Part shown: positions 40,250 through 51,108 of the stretch, in pieces | Numbering within the stretch: position 1 is the stretch's first letter | Layout: each line of letters opens with the position of its first letter | NCBI GenBank assembly: GCA_016124665.1 | Contig: WGNH01000027.1 | Coordinates: 33,036-97,035 of the forward strand | Origin: Alphaproteobacteria bacterium | GTDB taxonomy: Bacteria; Pseudomonadota; Alphaproteobacteria; Caulobacterales; Maricaulaceae | Direction of reading: 5' to 3' | Length of the DNA stretch: 64,000 bases | Made by a program: the position numbers and the translations under genes | The notes under the pieces: model-generated | Databases searched by the model: none | Told to the model about the DNA's origin: nothing | What the model saw: only the letters and a program-made list of their open reading frames with translations

Positions 40250-42028
40250 TTATGCCGCCGCCAGCGCTGCCAGCCGGGCATAGAGTCCATCGCCCTGCGC
40301 CGCGAGCTCGTCATGCGTGCCCTGTTCGACGATCCGGCCCCGGTCGAAGACCAGAATCCGGTCGGCATCGCGGATCGTCGACAGCCGGTGGGCGATGACA
40401 ATGGTGGTCTTGCCCGCCGTCGCGCTTTCCAGCGCCGCCTGAACGTCCCGCTCCGTCTCGTTGTCGAGGCTGGACGTGGCCTCGTCGACGACCAGGCTCG
40501 GCGCATCCGACAGGATGGCGCGCGCAATGGCGACGCGCTGCCGCTCCCCGCCCGACAGCTTCACCCCGCGCTCCCCCACCAGCGTGTCATAGCCTTGCGG
40601 CAGACGCTGGATGAAGTCATGCGCATTGGCGCGGACCGCGGCCGCCTCTACCTCCGCGCGGCTCGCTGTTGGCCGGGCATAGGCGATATTTTCCGCGATC
40701 GTGCGGTGGAACAGGGCCGGGTCCTGCGGCACCAGCGCCACGGCCTGCCGCAGGCTCGCCTGGGTGACCGAACGGATATCCTGGCCATCGATCCGGATCG
40801 CCCCGTCCTGCACGTCATAGAGGCGCTGCAGGAGTTTCACGAAGGTCGACTTACCCGAGCCCGTCGGTCCGACCAGCGCCACACGTTCCCCCGGCGTGAT
40901 ATGCAGGGAAAACCCGTTATAGAGCCGGGCCTTCTGGTTCTCATAGGCAAAGCCGACCCCATCGAACACGATATCGCCCGCGCCGGGCGTGAAATCCGGC
41001 GCGTCTTCGGCATCGGCAATCTGCACCGGCAATTCGTCGAAGCCGGCAATGTCCTGGATCTCGTCGAGACCGCGCTGGACATTCTGAACCTCTTCGCCGA
41101 AGCGGCGCATATAGCCGGCCATCATCATGAAGGCCGTGATCGCGAAGACGACATCGCCCGGACTGGCCCGGTCGGCCATCCACATCTGGATCAACAGCCC
41201 GGTCAGCCCGGCCTGCAGCCCGAGAATGGCGATGATCTGGATCAGCCAGGTATTCACAAAGCGCAGCCAGGTCTTCTTGACCTCCGCCCGCCAGCGCCAG
41301 GCCAGCCGTGAAAAGCGCGCATCCTCGCGCGATTCCGCACCGAAACTCTTCACCGTCGCAATGCCGCCAATGGCATCGGCGACCGCACCGCCCAGCTCGG
41401 AATCAATCGCGTTGGAGCGGATATTCTGTGGCCGGATATAGCTATTGGCCGCCCACACCGTCGCGGCCACGAACAGCACGGTGATGCTCAGCGAGAACAG
41501 GCCGACCACCCACCACTGGGTCAGCATATAGACGCCCAGCCCCAGCATGACGAAAATCGACGGAAACAGGCCGAACCACATGGTCGCGGTGATCGTGTCA
41601 TACGCCCACATGCCGCGTGTCACCTTGCGGACCACCGAGCCGGCAAAGGTATTGGCATGCCAGTCCAGCGAGAAGCGTTGCACCTTGGCAAAGGCCTCCG
41701 AGACCATGTCCGCCATGTTGGCCGAGGAGAAACGCACCTCGAAGCGCACGGCGATCTGGCGGAACAGATTCACCGTCGCCGCCAGCCCGATGAAAGCCGC
41801 ATAGGCGGACCAGTGCAGGCCATTGCCGGTATTCAGGGCATCGATCAGCGCCCCGGCCGCGATGGGGATAAAGACATCCGCGCAGGTGGCGATGACGGTA
41901 AAGCCGACCAGCGCGGCAAAGAACCACGGACGGCGGCGCCATTGCCGGAACAGGAATCGGACAACGGAAAGATTGGACAGGATGCGCGGGGCGCGATGAG
42001 CAGTCTGGGTCATTTCAGAATCGGACAA
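40250..42028 (-). CDS. ABC exporter, fused permease-ATPase
   Basis: VALVGPTGSGKSTFVKLLQRLYD; LSGGERQRVAIARAILSDAPSLVVDEATSSLD. Confidence 0.95.
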   Translation of the reverse strand: MSDSEMTQTAHRAPRILSNLSVVRFLFRQWRRRPWFFAALVGFTVIATCADVFIPIAAGALIDALNTGNGLHWSAYAAFIGLAATVNLFRQIAVRFEVRFSSANMADMVSEAFAKVQRFSLDWHANTFAGSVVRKVTRGMWAYDTITATMWFGLFPSIFVMLGLGVYMLTQWWVVGLFSLSITVLFVAATVWAANSYIRPQNIRSNAIDSELGGAVADAIGGIATVKSFGAESREDARFSRLAWRWRAEVKKTWLRFVNTWLIQIIAILGLQAGLTGLLIQMWMADRASPGDVVFAITAFMMMAGYMRRFGEEVQNVQRGLDEIQDIAGFDELPVQIADAEDAPDFTPGAGDIVFDGVGFAYENQKARLYNGFSLHITPGERVALVGPTGSGKSTFVKLLQRLYDVQDGAIRIDGQDIRSVTQASLRQAVALVPQDPALFHRTIAENIAYARPTASRAEVEAAAVRANAHDFIQRLPQGYDTLVGERGVKLSGGERQRVAIARAILSDAPSLVVDEATSSLDNETERDVQAALESATAGKTTIVIAHRLSTIRDADRILVFDRGRIVEQGTHDELAAQGDGLYARLAALAAA

Positions 42029-42319
42029 AACCTGTCCGCCTCATGCTGGTTCGGTCTTTGAAAGGTGGAGGGGATCGCGGGGAAAACCGGGGCGGGCGCG
42101 ATGCTGGCATCAACGCGGATAGCTCCGGCAGAAGGCGATCGATCAGCCGCCTTTTAAAGTCGAATCTTGTGCATGGGTCTGAAACGCGCTCCAATGACTG
42201 TCTGGGGAAGCGGCTCTTACACACGCAAATTGGCAAGGGCCAGAAAAAGCTGCGGCGCAATACGCCTTTGGCACGAAAGCGCGGCAATGAGGTCACACCT
42301 GGTGTGGCCGGAGGGCAAT

Positions 42320-43120
42320 ATGGCTGAGTTCAAAGGACGGGTGCTGATCATTGCCGGATCGGATTCCGGCGGCGGTGCGGGCATTCAGGCCGATATCAAG
42401 ACAGTGACCGCGCTGGGCGGCTATGCGGCGACCGCCATCACCGCCATCACCGTCCAGAATACGCTTGGCGTGTCCGCGGTTCATCCTGTGCCCGTGGATA
42501 TTGTTCTGGCGCAGGCGCGGGCCGTGCTCGATGATATCGGTGCAGACATCATCAAGACCGGCATGCTGGGCACGCCCGAACTTGTCGAAGCCGTGGCAGA
42601 TCTGCTTGCAGATTATCCCGCCATTCCGCTCGTGCTCGACCCGGTCATGATCGCCACCTCCGGCGATCAGCTGGTCAGCGAGGCCGCCGCCAGGGCCATC
42701 GGCACCCGCCTGGTGCCGCGCGCCGCCCTGGTCACACCCAATGCGCCGGAAGCGGAAAAACTGACCGGTCTGCCGGTGGCCACGATCGGGCAGCAGGCCG
42801 AAGCCGGCAAGGCGCTGGTGCAAGCGGGCGCACAGGCGGCGCTGGTCAAGGGCGGGCATCTGGCGGGGGACCTCATCACCGATGTGCTGGTAACGCCGCA
42901 AATGACCATGATGTTTGAAACCGGACGCCAGCACACCACGAATACACACGGCACGGGATGCACGCTGGCATCGGCGATTGCGGCGCATCTGGCACAGGGA
43001 CATGATCTGCCGGATGCCATCGAACAGGGTGGCCGCTATCTTTCGGAAGCCATTCGCCGCGCGCCCGGCTTCGGTTCGGGCCACGGACCGGTCCATCACG
43101 CCTGGAAGGCGGACCGGTAA
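42320..43120 (+). CDS. thiD: Hydroxymethylpyrimidine/phosphomethylpyrimidine kinase
   Basis: LIIAGSDSGGGAGIQADIKTVTALGGYAATAITAITVQNT; HTTNTHGTGCTLASAIA. Confidence 0.95.
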   Translation: MAEFKGRVLIIAGSDSGGGAGIQADIKTVTALGGYAATAITAITVQNTLGVSAVHPVPVDIVLAQARAVLDDIGADIIKTGMLGTPELVEAVADLLADYPAIPLVLDPVMIATSGDQLVSEAAARAIGTRLVPRAALVTPNAPEAEKLTGLPVATIGQQAEAGKALVQAGAQAALVKGGHLAGDLITDVLVTPQMTMMFETGRQHTTNTHGTGCTLASAIAAHLAQGHDLPDAIEQGGRYLSEAIRRAPGFGSGHGPVHHAWKADR

Positions 43121-43139
43121 CACTGCGGGGGGGCGGGCG

Positions 43140-44402
43140 ATGAGGCCCAAATTGCTGACCACGCTGAAGGACTATTCCTTCGCGGATTTTCTGCGCGATT
43201 CGGCCGCCGGCCTGACCGTCGCCATGATTGCCATACCGCTCAGCCTCGCCATCGCCATTGCCTCGGGCGCGCCGCCGGAAACCGGTTTGATCACGGCCGC
43301 GATTGGCGGGCTGCTGATCTCCCTGCTGGGGGGCAGCCGCGTCCAGATCGGCGGACCCACCGGGGCTTTCATCGTGGTCGTCTACAGCGTCATCCAGGAT
43401 CATGGCTATGACGGTCTTGTGCTGGCGACGCTGATGGCCGGGGTGATCCTGGTCATCGCCGGATATCTGCGCGCCGGAAAACTGGTCGCCTATGTGCCCG
43501 AAGCGGTCATCAACGGCTTCACCATCGGCATCGGATTGCTGATCGCCACCAGCCAGCTCAAGGATTTTCTGGGTCTCGATCTGGGCGCTGTTCCGGCCGG
43601 CTTTTTCGAGACCGTTCGGGCGCTGTGGGAGGCGCGGGCGAGCGTCTCCGCGGTCAGCGTGGGACTGGCGATCAGCGCCATGGTGCTGATTGTCGCCGCC
43701 CGGCGGTTCATCCCCTGGTTTCCGGGGCTGATTGTGGCCGTGCTTGTGGTGTCGCTGGCGGTCTGGGGATTCTCCCTTGATGTCGACACGATCGGCTCGC
43801 GTTTCGGTGAAATCTCCGGGCAGGTGCCGATGCCGTCCCTGCCGCAAATAAGTGCCGGTCGTTTCGTCGAATTGCTGCCCTCGGCACTGATCATCGCGTT
43901 TCTGGCAGGCGTTGAATCGCTGTTGTCCGCCATCGTGGCCGACCGCATGATCGGTGGCAAACACCGCCCCACGGCCGAGCTCGCCGCGCAGGGATTTGCC
44001 AATATCGGCTCGGCCCTGTTTGGCGGCCTGCCCGCCACCGGGGCCATTGCCCGCACCGCGACCAATGTCCAGGCCGGCGGACGCACGCCGGTGGCCGGGA
44101 TCGTCCATGCCCTGACTGTGCTGGCGGTGACGCTGCTGGCGGCGCAATGGATCGGCTATCTGGCCATGCCGGCGCTGGCGGCGCTCCTTCTGCTGACCGC
44201 GTGGAACATGTCGGAACCGCACAAATGGCCCTCCTACTGGCGCGGGCGGCGGTCGGACTTCTTGCTGCTTTGCCTGACCTTCATCCTGACCGTCACCGTC
44301 GATCTCACCGTCGCCATCGGCGTCGGCGTGTCGGTCGGACTGGCGCTGCGGATGCGCCGCCGCAATGTTGAGCCCGAGGACTGGACCCCGCCGCGCCGCT
44401 AG
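43140..44402 (+). CDS. SulP/SLC26-type anion permease
   Basis: LTVAMIAIPLSLAIAIASGAPPETGLITAAIGGLLISLLGGSRVQIGGPTGAFIVVV. Confidence 0.92.
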   Translation: MRPKLLTTLKDYSFADFLRDSAAGLTVAMIAIPLSLAIAIASGAPPETGLITAAIGGLLISLLGGSRVQIGGPTGAFIVVVYSVIQDHGYDGLVLATLMAGVILVIAGYLRAGKLVAYVPEAVINGFTIGIGLLIATSQLKDFLGLDLGAVPAGFFETVRALWEARASVSAVSVGLAISAMVLIVAARRFIPWFPGLIVAVLVVSLAVWGFSLDVDTIGSRFGEISGQVPMPSLPQISAGRFVELLPSALIIAFLAGVESLLSAIVADRMIGGKHRPTAELAAQGFANIGSALFGGLPATGAIARTATNVQAGGRTPVAGIVHALTVLAVTLLAAQWIGYLAMPALAALLLLTAWNMSEPHKWPSYWRGRRSDFLLLCLTFILTVTVDLTVAIGVGVSVGLALRMRRRNVEPEDWTPPRR

Positions 44403-45298
44403 AGCGGAGGGCGCGGGATTTGCCGCCGTGCAATCGCAATCCCGGCAAGAATGATGAACAGGCCGAGATAGGCGTTCCAGCCGATCGCTTCGCCGAACGC
44501 CAGGCCGGTGAACAGCGCCACGATCGGCACCAGATAATTGACCAGCGACATGAAGCCGGCCCCCGCCCGCGCGATCAGGCCGACATAGAGCACCGTCGCC
44601 AGGGCCGTCGGCCCCAGCGCCAGCCAGATCAGCGACCCCCATCCCGACGCCGTGGCCGGCAGATCATTCACCGCCAATTGCCAGATCCCGAAAGGCGCGC
44701 CCCAGAGCGAGGAGCAGATCAGCGCGCCCGAGGCCAGCACGGCCGGATCGGTCCGCGGCGTGCGGCGCGTCATGATCGCATTCAGCGCATAGGACAGGGC
44801 GGCACCGAGAATGGCGAGCTGCGCCAGAAAGGTGGGACCGCCCAGCCCGGCGAGGGCGGCGGGCCCGATGAGGATGACGGCCCCGGCAAAGCCGACCGCG
44901 AACCCGGCCAGCTTCCAGGCCGTCATCCGCTCATTGGCGAAGAAATGGGCCAGCGCCACCGTCGACAACGGCATGATCGCCAGCAGGATTCCGGCCAGTG
45001 CCGACGGCAATTGCGTCTGTCCCAGCGGGATCAGGAAAAAGGGCAGGGCATTCCCGAAAAAGCCGAGAAAGGCGAAATACAGCCAGCGCGGATCGGAAAG
45101 CGGCGGCAGCCGGTGGCCGCGCAAATGCGCAAAAGCCGTCACGCACACGGCGGCAATCGTCAGCCGCGAGAAGGACAGAGCGGCCGGCGGCAGGCTTTCC
45201 AGCGTGAATTCGATGAACAGGAATGCCGTGCCCCACATAGCTGCGAGGAAAAGGAGCAGCGCCCAGTCCCTGGGTCCGGCGTGTTCGATGTCGCTCAT
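44399..45298 (-). CDS. EamA/DMT family transporter
   Basis: Ten-TM EamA-like pattern; LLFLAAMWGTAFLFIEFTLESLPP. Confidence 0.88.
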   Translation of the reverse strand: MSDIEHAGPRDWALLLFLAAMWGTAFLFIEFTLESLPPAALSFSRLTIAAVCVTAFAHLRGHRLPPLSDPRWLYFAFLGFFGNALPFFLIPLGQTQLPSALAGILLAIMPLSTVALAHFFANERMTAWKLAGFAVGFAGAVILIGPAALAGLGGPTFLAQLAILGAALSYALNAIMTRRTPRTDPAVLASGALICSSLWGAPFGIWQLAVNDLPATASGWGSLIWLALGPTALATVLYVGLIARAGAGFMSLVNYLVPIVALFTGLAFGEAIGWNAYLGLFIILAGIAIARRQIPRPPL

Positions 45299-46434
45299 GC
45301 GATTGCGGCCGCCATGGCATCGGCGAAGCGCGCAATATCCGCGTCATCGGTGTAGAGATGCGGCGTCACACGCAGGCGCGCGCCGCGCTGGGATACGGAG
45401 ACGCCTTCCCGGCTCAGGCGCTGTGCCATATCGCCCGGCGCATCCGATGGCAGGGCGAGGCAGAGATAATGTGCCGCCCGCTCCGGCGTATCGCAGGTCA
45501 CGCCCAGCGGGCGCACCGCCTCTTCCAGCGCCCGTGTGCGCTCCAGCAAGGCCACGTTGAGCGCTTCCGGGCCGAGCGCATTCAGCCATCTCAGCGATTC
45601 CAGCGCCGCCGGGACCAGCTGGAAGCCGGACCGCTCACCCATGTCGAAGCGCCGGGCCCCGTCCTGATAATGATCGGAATAGTCCACCAGCCGGGCAAAA
45701 TCCTCGGCCCCTTCGCGGACAATCCATCCCTCTTCGAGCGGCCGCCCGCCCTGATGCTCCGGTGCGATATAGGCATAACCCAGCGTGTACGGGCCGAGCA
45801 GCCATTTATAGCCTGCGGCCACCGCAAAATCCGGCCGGATCGCCGCCAGATCAAATCGCGCCGTGCCCAGCGATTGTGTCAGGTCCAGCACCAGCCGCCC
45901 GCCCTGCGCGCGCAGCTTGTCCGAGACCGCCGCCAGATCCAGACGTCCGCCATCCGCCCAATGGGTCTCGGGCAGGGCAGCGATCGCGGTCTGCGGGCCG
46001 ATGGCGTCCAGCACCGCCTCGGTCCAGCTCTGATTGGCGGAGCGCGACACGGTTTTCATCCGGGCACCGGCCTGCGCCGCCTTTTCCCGCCAGATATAGA
46101 CATTGGACGGAAACTGTCCGGCGAGGGTGAGGATGTCCTGTCTCGGTGCCAGCGCCAGATTCTGCGCGGCGAGGGCGAGGCCGTAGCTGGCGGCCGGCAC
46201 CAGCGCGATATCGCCCGGCGACGCGCCGAACAGGCGCGCAGCTTCTGCCCGCAGCGCTTCCGGCTGATCGAAGAACTGGTCCTGAACGCCCATTTCCCAC
46301 GGCCTCATGCGGCGGTCATAGGCGGCTTTGCCGGCCGCGGCGGCGGCGCGCGGCATCGGTCCCATATAGGCGCAATTGAGATAGGCGAGATCACGCGGCA
46401 GATCGAAGAGCGGGCGGTAGTCGGAATTCATCAT
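45295..46434 (-). CDS. Class V aminotransferase-like PLP protein
   Basis: MNSDYRPLFDLPRDLAYLNCAYMGPMPRAAAAAG...DFAVAAGYKWLLGPYTLGYAYI. Confidence 0.85.
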   Translation of the reverse strand: MMNSDYRPLFDLPRDLAYLNCAYMGPMPRAAAAAGKAAYDRRMRPWEMGVQDQFFDQPEALRAEAARLFGASPGDIALVPAASYGLALAAQNLALAPRQDILTLAGQFPSNVYIWREKAAQAGARMKTVSRSANQSWTEAVLDAIGPQTAIAALPETHWADGGRLDLAAVSDKLRAQGGRLVLDLTQSLGTARFDLAAIRPDFAVAAGYKWLLGPYTLGYAYIAPEHQGGRPLEEGWIVREGAEDFARLVDYSDHYQDGARRFDMGERSGFQLVPAALESLRWLNALGPEALNVALLERTRALEEAVRPLGVTCDTPERAAHYLCLALPSDAPGDMAQRLSREGVSVSQRGARLRVTPHLYTDDADIARFADAMAAAIA

Positions 46435-46557
46435 GCGCGAGCATCTGGACCGCCGCGCCCATCGCGTCAAATCAACAAAGCCGGAGGTTTGAAACACATT
46501 GCGAATTGACCGTCCGTATGCGGCGGGGCTAGTCCGGAGAAAACGCCGGGACCCGTC

Positions 46558-47727
46558 ATGACCGAATATTCCAAACCGCATCTTCGCCCTTTTGATCCGC
46601 GCTTTTCCTGCGGCCCGACCAAGAAGCATCCGGGCTGGTCTGCCGATCAGCTCGCCAATGGCATGCTGGGGCGCAGCCACCGTGCCAACGGGCCCCGCCA
46701 GCGCATCGTTGAAGCCTATGAGCGCACCGCCGCCCTGCTGGAATGTCCGGCGGATTACAGGGTGTCGATGGTCGCCGGATCCGATACCGGGGCCATGGAA
46801 TCGGCCATGTGGTCGCTGCTCGGACCGCGCGGCGTGGATGTCTTCGCCTGGGATGTGTTCGGCGGACGCTGGACCAAGGACGCCCGCGACGAGCTGAAAT
46901 TGCAGGATTTGCGGATTTTCGAGGCCGAAGGCGGCAACACCCCGGATTTCAGCCAGGCCGACCCGTCGCGGGATATCGTGTTTACATGGAATGCTACCGC
47001 GTCCGGTGCACGTATTCCGCATACGGACTGGCTCGGCGACAGCCGCGAGGGCCTGACCATTGTTGACGCCACCTCAGCAGCTTTCGCCATGGAGCTCGAC
47101 TGGTCGAAAATCGACGTGCTGACCTATTCCTGGCAGAAATCTCTCGGCGGCGAGGCCCAGCACGGCATGATCATTCTCGGCCCCCGCGCCATCGAACGCC
47201 TGTCACAGTATCGGCCGGCCTGGCCGGTGCCGCGCATCCTGCAGCTGCACAATACCGAAGGCACGGGCGTCAACGAGGACATCTTTGACGGCAAGACGCT
47301 GAACACGCCGTCCCTGCTCTGTTTTGAAGACTATCTGATGGCGCTGAAATGGGCGGCGCGGGAAGGCGGGCTTCCGGCCCTCACCGGGCGTGTGAACCGC
47401 AATTTCGAAGCCCTCTCGAAATGGGTCGAGCGCACGCACTGGATTGACTGGCTGTGTGAAGACGCGGCCACGCGGTCACCGGTCTCGGTGACGCTCAAAT
47501 TTGCCGAGCCCGACATCGCCGCGCTGGATCAGGCCACACAATGGCTGCTGACCCGCAAGATGGCGGCCCTGCTGGAGCGCGAGAATGCGGCACTGGATGT
47601 CAATCCGCATCCCTCGGCTCCGGCCGGACTGCGCATCTGGTGCGGACCGACCGTGGATGCCGATGATATTGCGGCGCTCGGCCCCTGGCTCGACTGGGCC
47701 TATGCCGAGGCACGAAAGGATTTCTGA
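46558..47727 (+). CDS. serC: Phosphoserine aminotransferase
   Basis: FSCGPTKKHPGW...LGRSHRANGPRQRI...VLTYSWQKSLGGEAQHGMIILGPRAIERL. Confidence 0.92.
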   Translation: MTEYSKPHLRPFDPRFSCGPTKKHPGWSADQLANGMLGRSHRANGPRQRIVEAYERTAALLECPADYRVSMVAGSDTGAMESAMWSLLGPRGVDVFAWDVFGGRWTKDARDELKLQDLRIFEAEGGNTPDFSQADPSRDIVFTWNATASGARIPHTDWLGDSREGLTIVDATSAAFAMELDWSKIDVLTYSWQKSLGGEAQHGMIILGPRAIERLSQYRPAWPVPRILQLHNTEGTGVNEDIFDGKTLNTPSLLCFEDYLMALKWAAREGGLPALTGRVNRNFEALSKWVERTHWIDWLCEDAATRSPVSVTLKFAEPDIAALDQATQWLLTRKMAALLERENAALDVNPHPSAPAGLRIWCGPTVDADDIAALGPWLDWAYAEARKDF

Positions 47728-47802
47728 CTTTTACTTGCCTGCGGACCGCTCTAGGGTGCAGGCCAAGCGCTCGCGGAGCGCCTTTTTCGAGGGGATTGTT
47801 TC

Positions 47803-48375
47803 ATGAAGACCTGCGTTCTCGCCACGCTCGGGGCTGTGCTTCTGGCCGTTCCGGCCATGGCGGATGACCATGACTGGGAATTCCGGCTCGGCGTGACGGC
47901 CCACGACCTGTCTGATCATGTCGAGGATGGCCCGAACATCACGCTTGGCCTGGTCGGTCCGCAGATCGAGGCCTTGCGGATGATCTGGACCCCGCGCCCC
48001 TATCTCTATTTCTCTCACAATACGAATGGCCTGACCAATTTCGGCGGCACCGGCCTGGAATGGGATTTCGATATCACCGAAAACCTGTCCTTCCAGCCCG
48101 CCTTCGGCCTGTCCTACAATGACGGTGTCCGTGATATCGACCGCACGGCCCCGCCCAGCGATCCCAACCGCATCCGTCTGGCCACCACGCGGTCACTGAT
48201 GGGCGAGCACATTCTCTTTCACACCACATTCGGCCTGAATTACGAGCTCTCCGACCAGATAACGGTCGGCGCCTATTACGAGCACATTTCCCATGGCCAG
48301 ATTCTCGGCAGCGGCCGCAATCAGGCGCTCGACAATGCCGGTATCCGATTCGGCTATCGCTGGGGTGGCCGCTAA
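47803..48375 (+). CDS. Acyloxyacyl hydrolase / lipid A deacylase (PagL-like)
   Basis: Signal peptide; beta-barrel pattern; ITVGAYYEHISHGQILGSGRNQALDNAGIRFGYRW. Confidence 0.75.
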   Translation: MKTCVLATLGAVLLAVPAMADDHDWEFRLGVTAHDLSDHVEDGPNITLGLVGPQIEALRMIWTPRPYLYFSHNTNGLTNFGGTGLEWDFDITENLSFQPAFGLSYNDGVRDIDRTAPPSDPNRIRLATTRSLMGEHILFHTTFGLNYELSDQITVGAYYEHISHGQILGSGRNQALDNAGIRFGYRWGGR

Positions 48376-48406
48376 CCCGTTCCGCAATGCCGGCCGGATG
48401 CAAGAG

Positions 48407-48438
48407 CGCCGCTGATCCGGGGGTGGATCAGCGGCGCA
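48407..48438 (+). terminator. 13-bp perfect hairpin downstream of the PagL-like gene
   Basis: GCGCCGCTGATCC-ggggggt-like loop-GGATCAGCGGCGC; no T-tract, so terminator role is tentative. Confidence 0.45.
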
Positions 48439-48475
48439 ACGCATTCCGGGAGGACAGACAAAGGGACCGGGAGTC

Positions 48476-49015
48476 CTACTCGCCGGAATGCGTGTCCGGA
48501 TCATCCTGCTGACGGACATAACGGCCCGTAAACCAGACATCCCAACTTTCGGTTTCAGCATTATACTGTGTGAAATGCTGTGTCACGCTGCCATCCTCAT
48601 TCGGGGTCCACAAGCCCCGGAAGGGAGCGCGATTACCATTGCCATGGTAAAAAATTTCACCTTCCAGCGCCATCGCGCCGTCTCCATTCAGCCCGCCCGT
48701 GTAATCGATATAGGCACCAGCGCTCATCCAGGTCTGCCGCCAGGCCTCCTGAAGCGGATCATAGTAATTCATCGAATACCCGCTCGAACCGCCCGTGCCT
48801 GACCAGCTTTCCTCGATCAGACAACCGCCTTGCGTTTTGCGGATGGAGTTTGTGCCCGCCAGCTGACCCTGTGGAGTGTAGACATCCCATTCTCCAACCC
48901 AGAAATCGAAATCACCACGGTGCTCCAGCCCGTCGCATCCCGGCGGGGTCTGGGCCCATGCGGCGGGTGAGGACAGGGCGAGCAATCCGGCAACGGCCAG
49001 CATTTTCCGGTACAT
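48476..49015 (-). CDS. Secreted DUF1579-like protein
   Basis: Signal peptide MYRKMLAVAGLLALSSPAAWA; FDFWVGEWDVYTPQGQLAGTNSI. Confidence 0.6.
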   Translation of the reverse strand: MYRKMLAVAGLLALSSPAAWAQTPPGCDGLEHRGDFDFWVGEWDVYTPQGQLAGTNSIRKTQGGCLIEESWSGTGGSSGYSMNYYDPLQEAWRQTWMSAGAYIDYTGGLNGDGAMALEGEIFYHGNGNRAPFRGLWTPNEDGSVTQHFTQYNAETESWDVWFTGRYVRQQDDPDTHSGE

Positions 49016-49124
49016 GATATCTCCTTCGGTTCTGGAGGCTTTCAGAACCCAGATTAGGCTGATAGACCGCGCTTGGCGTCTCACATTCCCGTGAGGCGGT
49101 GCGGCATGAGCGGAGAATTTCCAG

Positions 49125-50414
49125 ATGGCCAATGTGACCGTCGTCGGGGCGCAATGGGGAGATGAAGGCAAGGGCAAGATCGTCGACTGGCTTTCGCATC
49201 GCGCGGATGTCGTCGCCCGTTTTCAGGGCGGGCATAATGCCGGGCACACGCTGGTGGTCGGCGACAAGACCTACAAGCTCTCTCTGTTTCCATCGGGAGT
49301 CGTGCGCGGCAAGTTGTCCTTCATCGGCAATGGCGTGGTCGTGGATCCCTGGGCCTTCCGTGACGAGAAAAAGCGGCTCGAGGACCAGGGGGTGAACATC
49401 ACGCCGGAACTGGTGAAAGTCTCCGAAACCGCCAGCCTTATCCTGCCGGTTCACCGCGAGCTCGATGCCCTGCGCGAGAATCGCGATGACGGCATGGCCA
49501 TCGGCACCACGCGCCGCGGCATCGGCCCGGCCTATGAAGACAAGGTCGGCCGCCGCTCCATCCGCGTCTGCGACCTGGCCGATCCGGCCTCGCTCCCCGC
49601 CAAGGTGAAAGACCTGCTGCATCACCACAATGCCATCCGCAAAGGCCTCGGCCAGCCGGAATATGAAGCCGCCGAGCTGATCGCCGCGCTGGAAGAGATC
49701 GCCCCGGTCATCCTGCCCTTTATGGCACCGGTCTGGCGCGATCTCGATACGGCGATAAAGGACGACCTGAAAATCCTGTTCGAAGGCGCACAAGGCACCA
49801 TGCTCGACGTCGATCATGGCACCTATCCCTACGTCACCTCGTCCAATACGGTGGCGGGGCAGGCATCGGCCGGAACCGGTGTCGGACCCAAGAGCGCCGG
49901 CTATGGGCTGGGCATTGTGAAGGCCTACACGACCCGCGTGGGCGAAGGCCCGTTCCCGACCGAACTGAAGGATGAAACCGGGCGGCTGCTGGGCGAAAAA
50001 GGCCGCGAATTCGGCGTCGTGACCGGCCGTCAGCGCCGCTGCGGCTGGTTTGACGCCGTTTTGGTGAAACAGGCGGTCACGGTCGGCGGGATTGACGGCG
50101 TGGTGCTGACCAAGCTGGACGTGCTCGACGGCTTCGACGAGCTGAAAATCTGCATCGCCTACGAGATTGATGGCGAGCGCTATGACCGCCTGCCGCCGGA
50201 ACGCGGCCTGCAGGCGCGCGCCAGACCGGTCTATGAGACGATTGAAGGCTGGTCGGATTCTACCTTCGGCGCCCGCGAATGGGGCCAGCTTCCCGCTGCT
50301 GCCGTCAAATATGTGCGCCGCGTCGAGGAGCTGATCGGCGTACCGGTGGCCATGCTGTCCACCAGCCCCGAGCGCGAGGATGTCATCCTCGTCACCGACC
50401 CTTTCCGGGGCTGA
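49125..50414 (+). CDS. purA: Adenylosuccinate synthetase
   Basis: [39 protein letters not shown]. Confidence 0.98.
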   Translation: MANVTVVGAQWGDEGKGKIVDWLSHRADVVARFQGGHNAGHTLVVGDKTYKLSLFPSGVVRGKLSFIGNGVVVDPWAFRDEKKRLEDQGVNITPELVKVSETASLILPVHRELDALRENRDDGMAIGTTRRGIGPAYEDKVGRRSIRVCDLADPASLPAKVKDLLHHHNAIRKGLGQPEYEAAELIAALEEIAPVILPFMAPVWRDLDTAIKDDLKILFEGAQGTMLDVDHGTYPYVTSSNTVAGQASAGTGVGPKSAGYGLGIVKAYTTRVGEGPFPTELKDETGRLLGEKGREFGVVTGRQRRCGWFDAVLVKQAVTVGGIDGVVLTKLDVLDGFDELKICIAYEIDGERYDRLPPERGLQARARPVYETIEGWSDSTFGAREWGQLPAAAVKYVRRVEELIGVPVAMLSTSPEREDVILVTDPFRG

Positions 50415-50482
50415 TTTTCTGCCCGCTCATGGCCAAAATCTCCTGCCTCTGTTAGGCTGTCCGCCAACAGGGGAGGAATCCG

Positions 50483-51100
50483 ATGACTGACAAGCAGAAG
50501 AAGAATCGCCGCCTGTTTCTGAAATCCGCAGCAGCCATGGGCCTGGCGGGCATGGGCGCGAAGGCGGGTGCCCAGGAGATTCAGCGTGTTCCCCGTCCGG
50601 TTCTTTCCGGGCGTGAATTGCCGCAATTAAATCGCGGACGTGTTTCGCAATCACGTAACTATGCCATGGTCAGCCCCCGGCAAGGCCTTGACGCGGTGAG
50701 CCGTCAGGCAGCGAGTCTGTTGCGCAATGACAGTCTCGTGCCACAGGGAGAAGCCGAGCGAACAACCGGGCTGGTGCGCGAGCTGGTATCGCAACTTGAT
50801 GATGACTTTGCCGGCGTTATCCGTATCGATCTGGCCTATGGCCCTGATGGCGATCCCCGCGTGTTCAGCTGCGGAAACAATACGTGCGGAAGCAATACGT
50901 GCGGAAGCAATACCTGCGGAACCAATAATTGCGGGTCGCAGACCTGTGGCTCGAATTCCTGCACTTCTAACGCGTCAGCCCGCATGATCAGCGAAGGCCG
51001 GATACCCGAAGCCGGGCGTGAACAATGGCGGATCATGCAACAGATGGAGCGTGAAATGGACAACCGCTATATCGAGCTCAATGTCATACAGGTCGATTAG
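50483..51100 (+). CDS. Tat-signal Cys-repeat protein; candidate radical-SAM-modified precursor
   Basis: KKNRRLFLKSAAAMGLAGMGAKAGAQ Tat motif; CGNNTCGSNTCGSNTCGTNNCGSQTCGSNSC; good Shine-Dalgarno (ggggagg). Confidence 0.85.
   Translation: MTDKQKKNRRLFLKSAAAMGLAGMGAKAGAQEIQRVPRPVLSGRELPQLNRGRVSQSRNYAMVSPRQGLDAVSRQAASLLRNDSLVPQGEAERTTGLVRELVSQLDDDFAGVIRIDLAYGPDGDPRVFSCGNNTCGSNTCGSNTCGTNNCGSQTCGSNSCTSNASARMISEGRIPEAGREQWRIMQQMEREMDNRYIELNVIQVD
50870..50962 (+). repeat. 15-nt tandem repeat encoding C-x4-C (7 Cys codons at exact 15-nt period)
   Basis: tgcggaaacaatacg tgcggaagcaatacg tgcggaagcaatacc ... Confidence 0.9.
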
Positions 51101-51108
51101 ACCGGCTG

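Noticed and set aside
42030-42319. Possible TPP riboswitch upstream of thiD
   Set aside because: No CTGAGA...ACC-TGAT-type core visible in this leader.
42876-44642. 588-aa minus-strand ORF opposite thiD/SulP permease
   Set aside because: Antisense to a clear SulP permease; translation is Arg/Gly/Gln/His-rich with no family resemblance.
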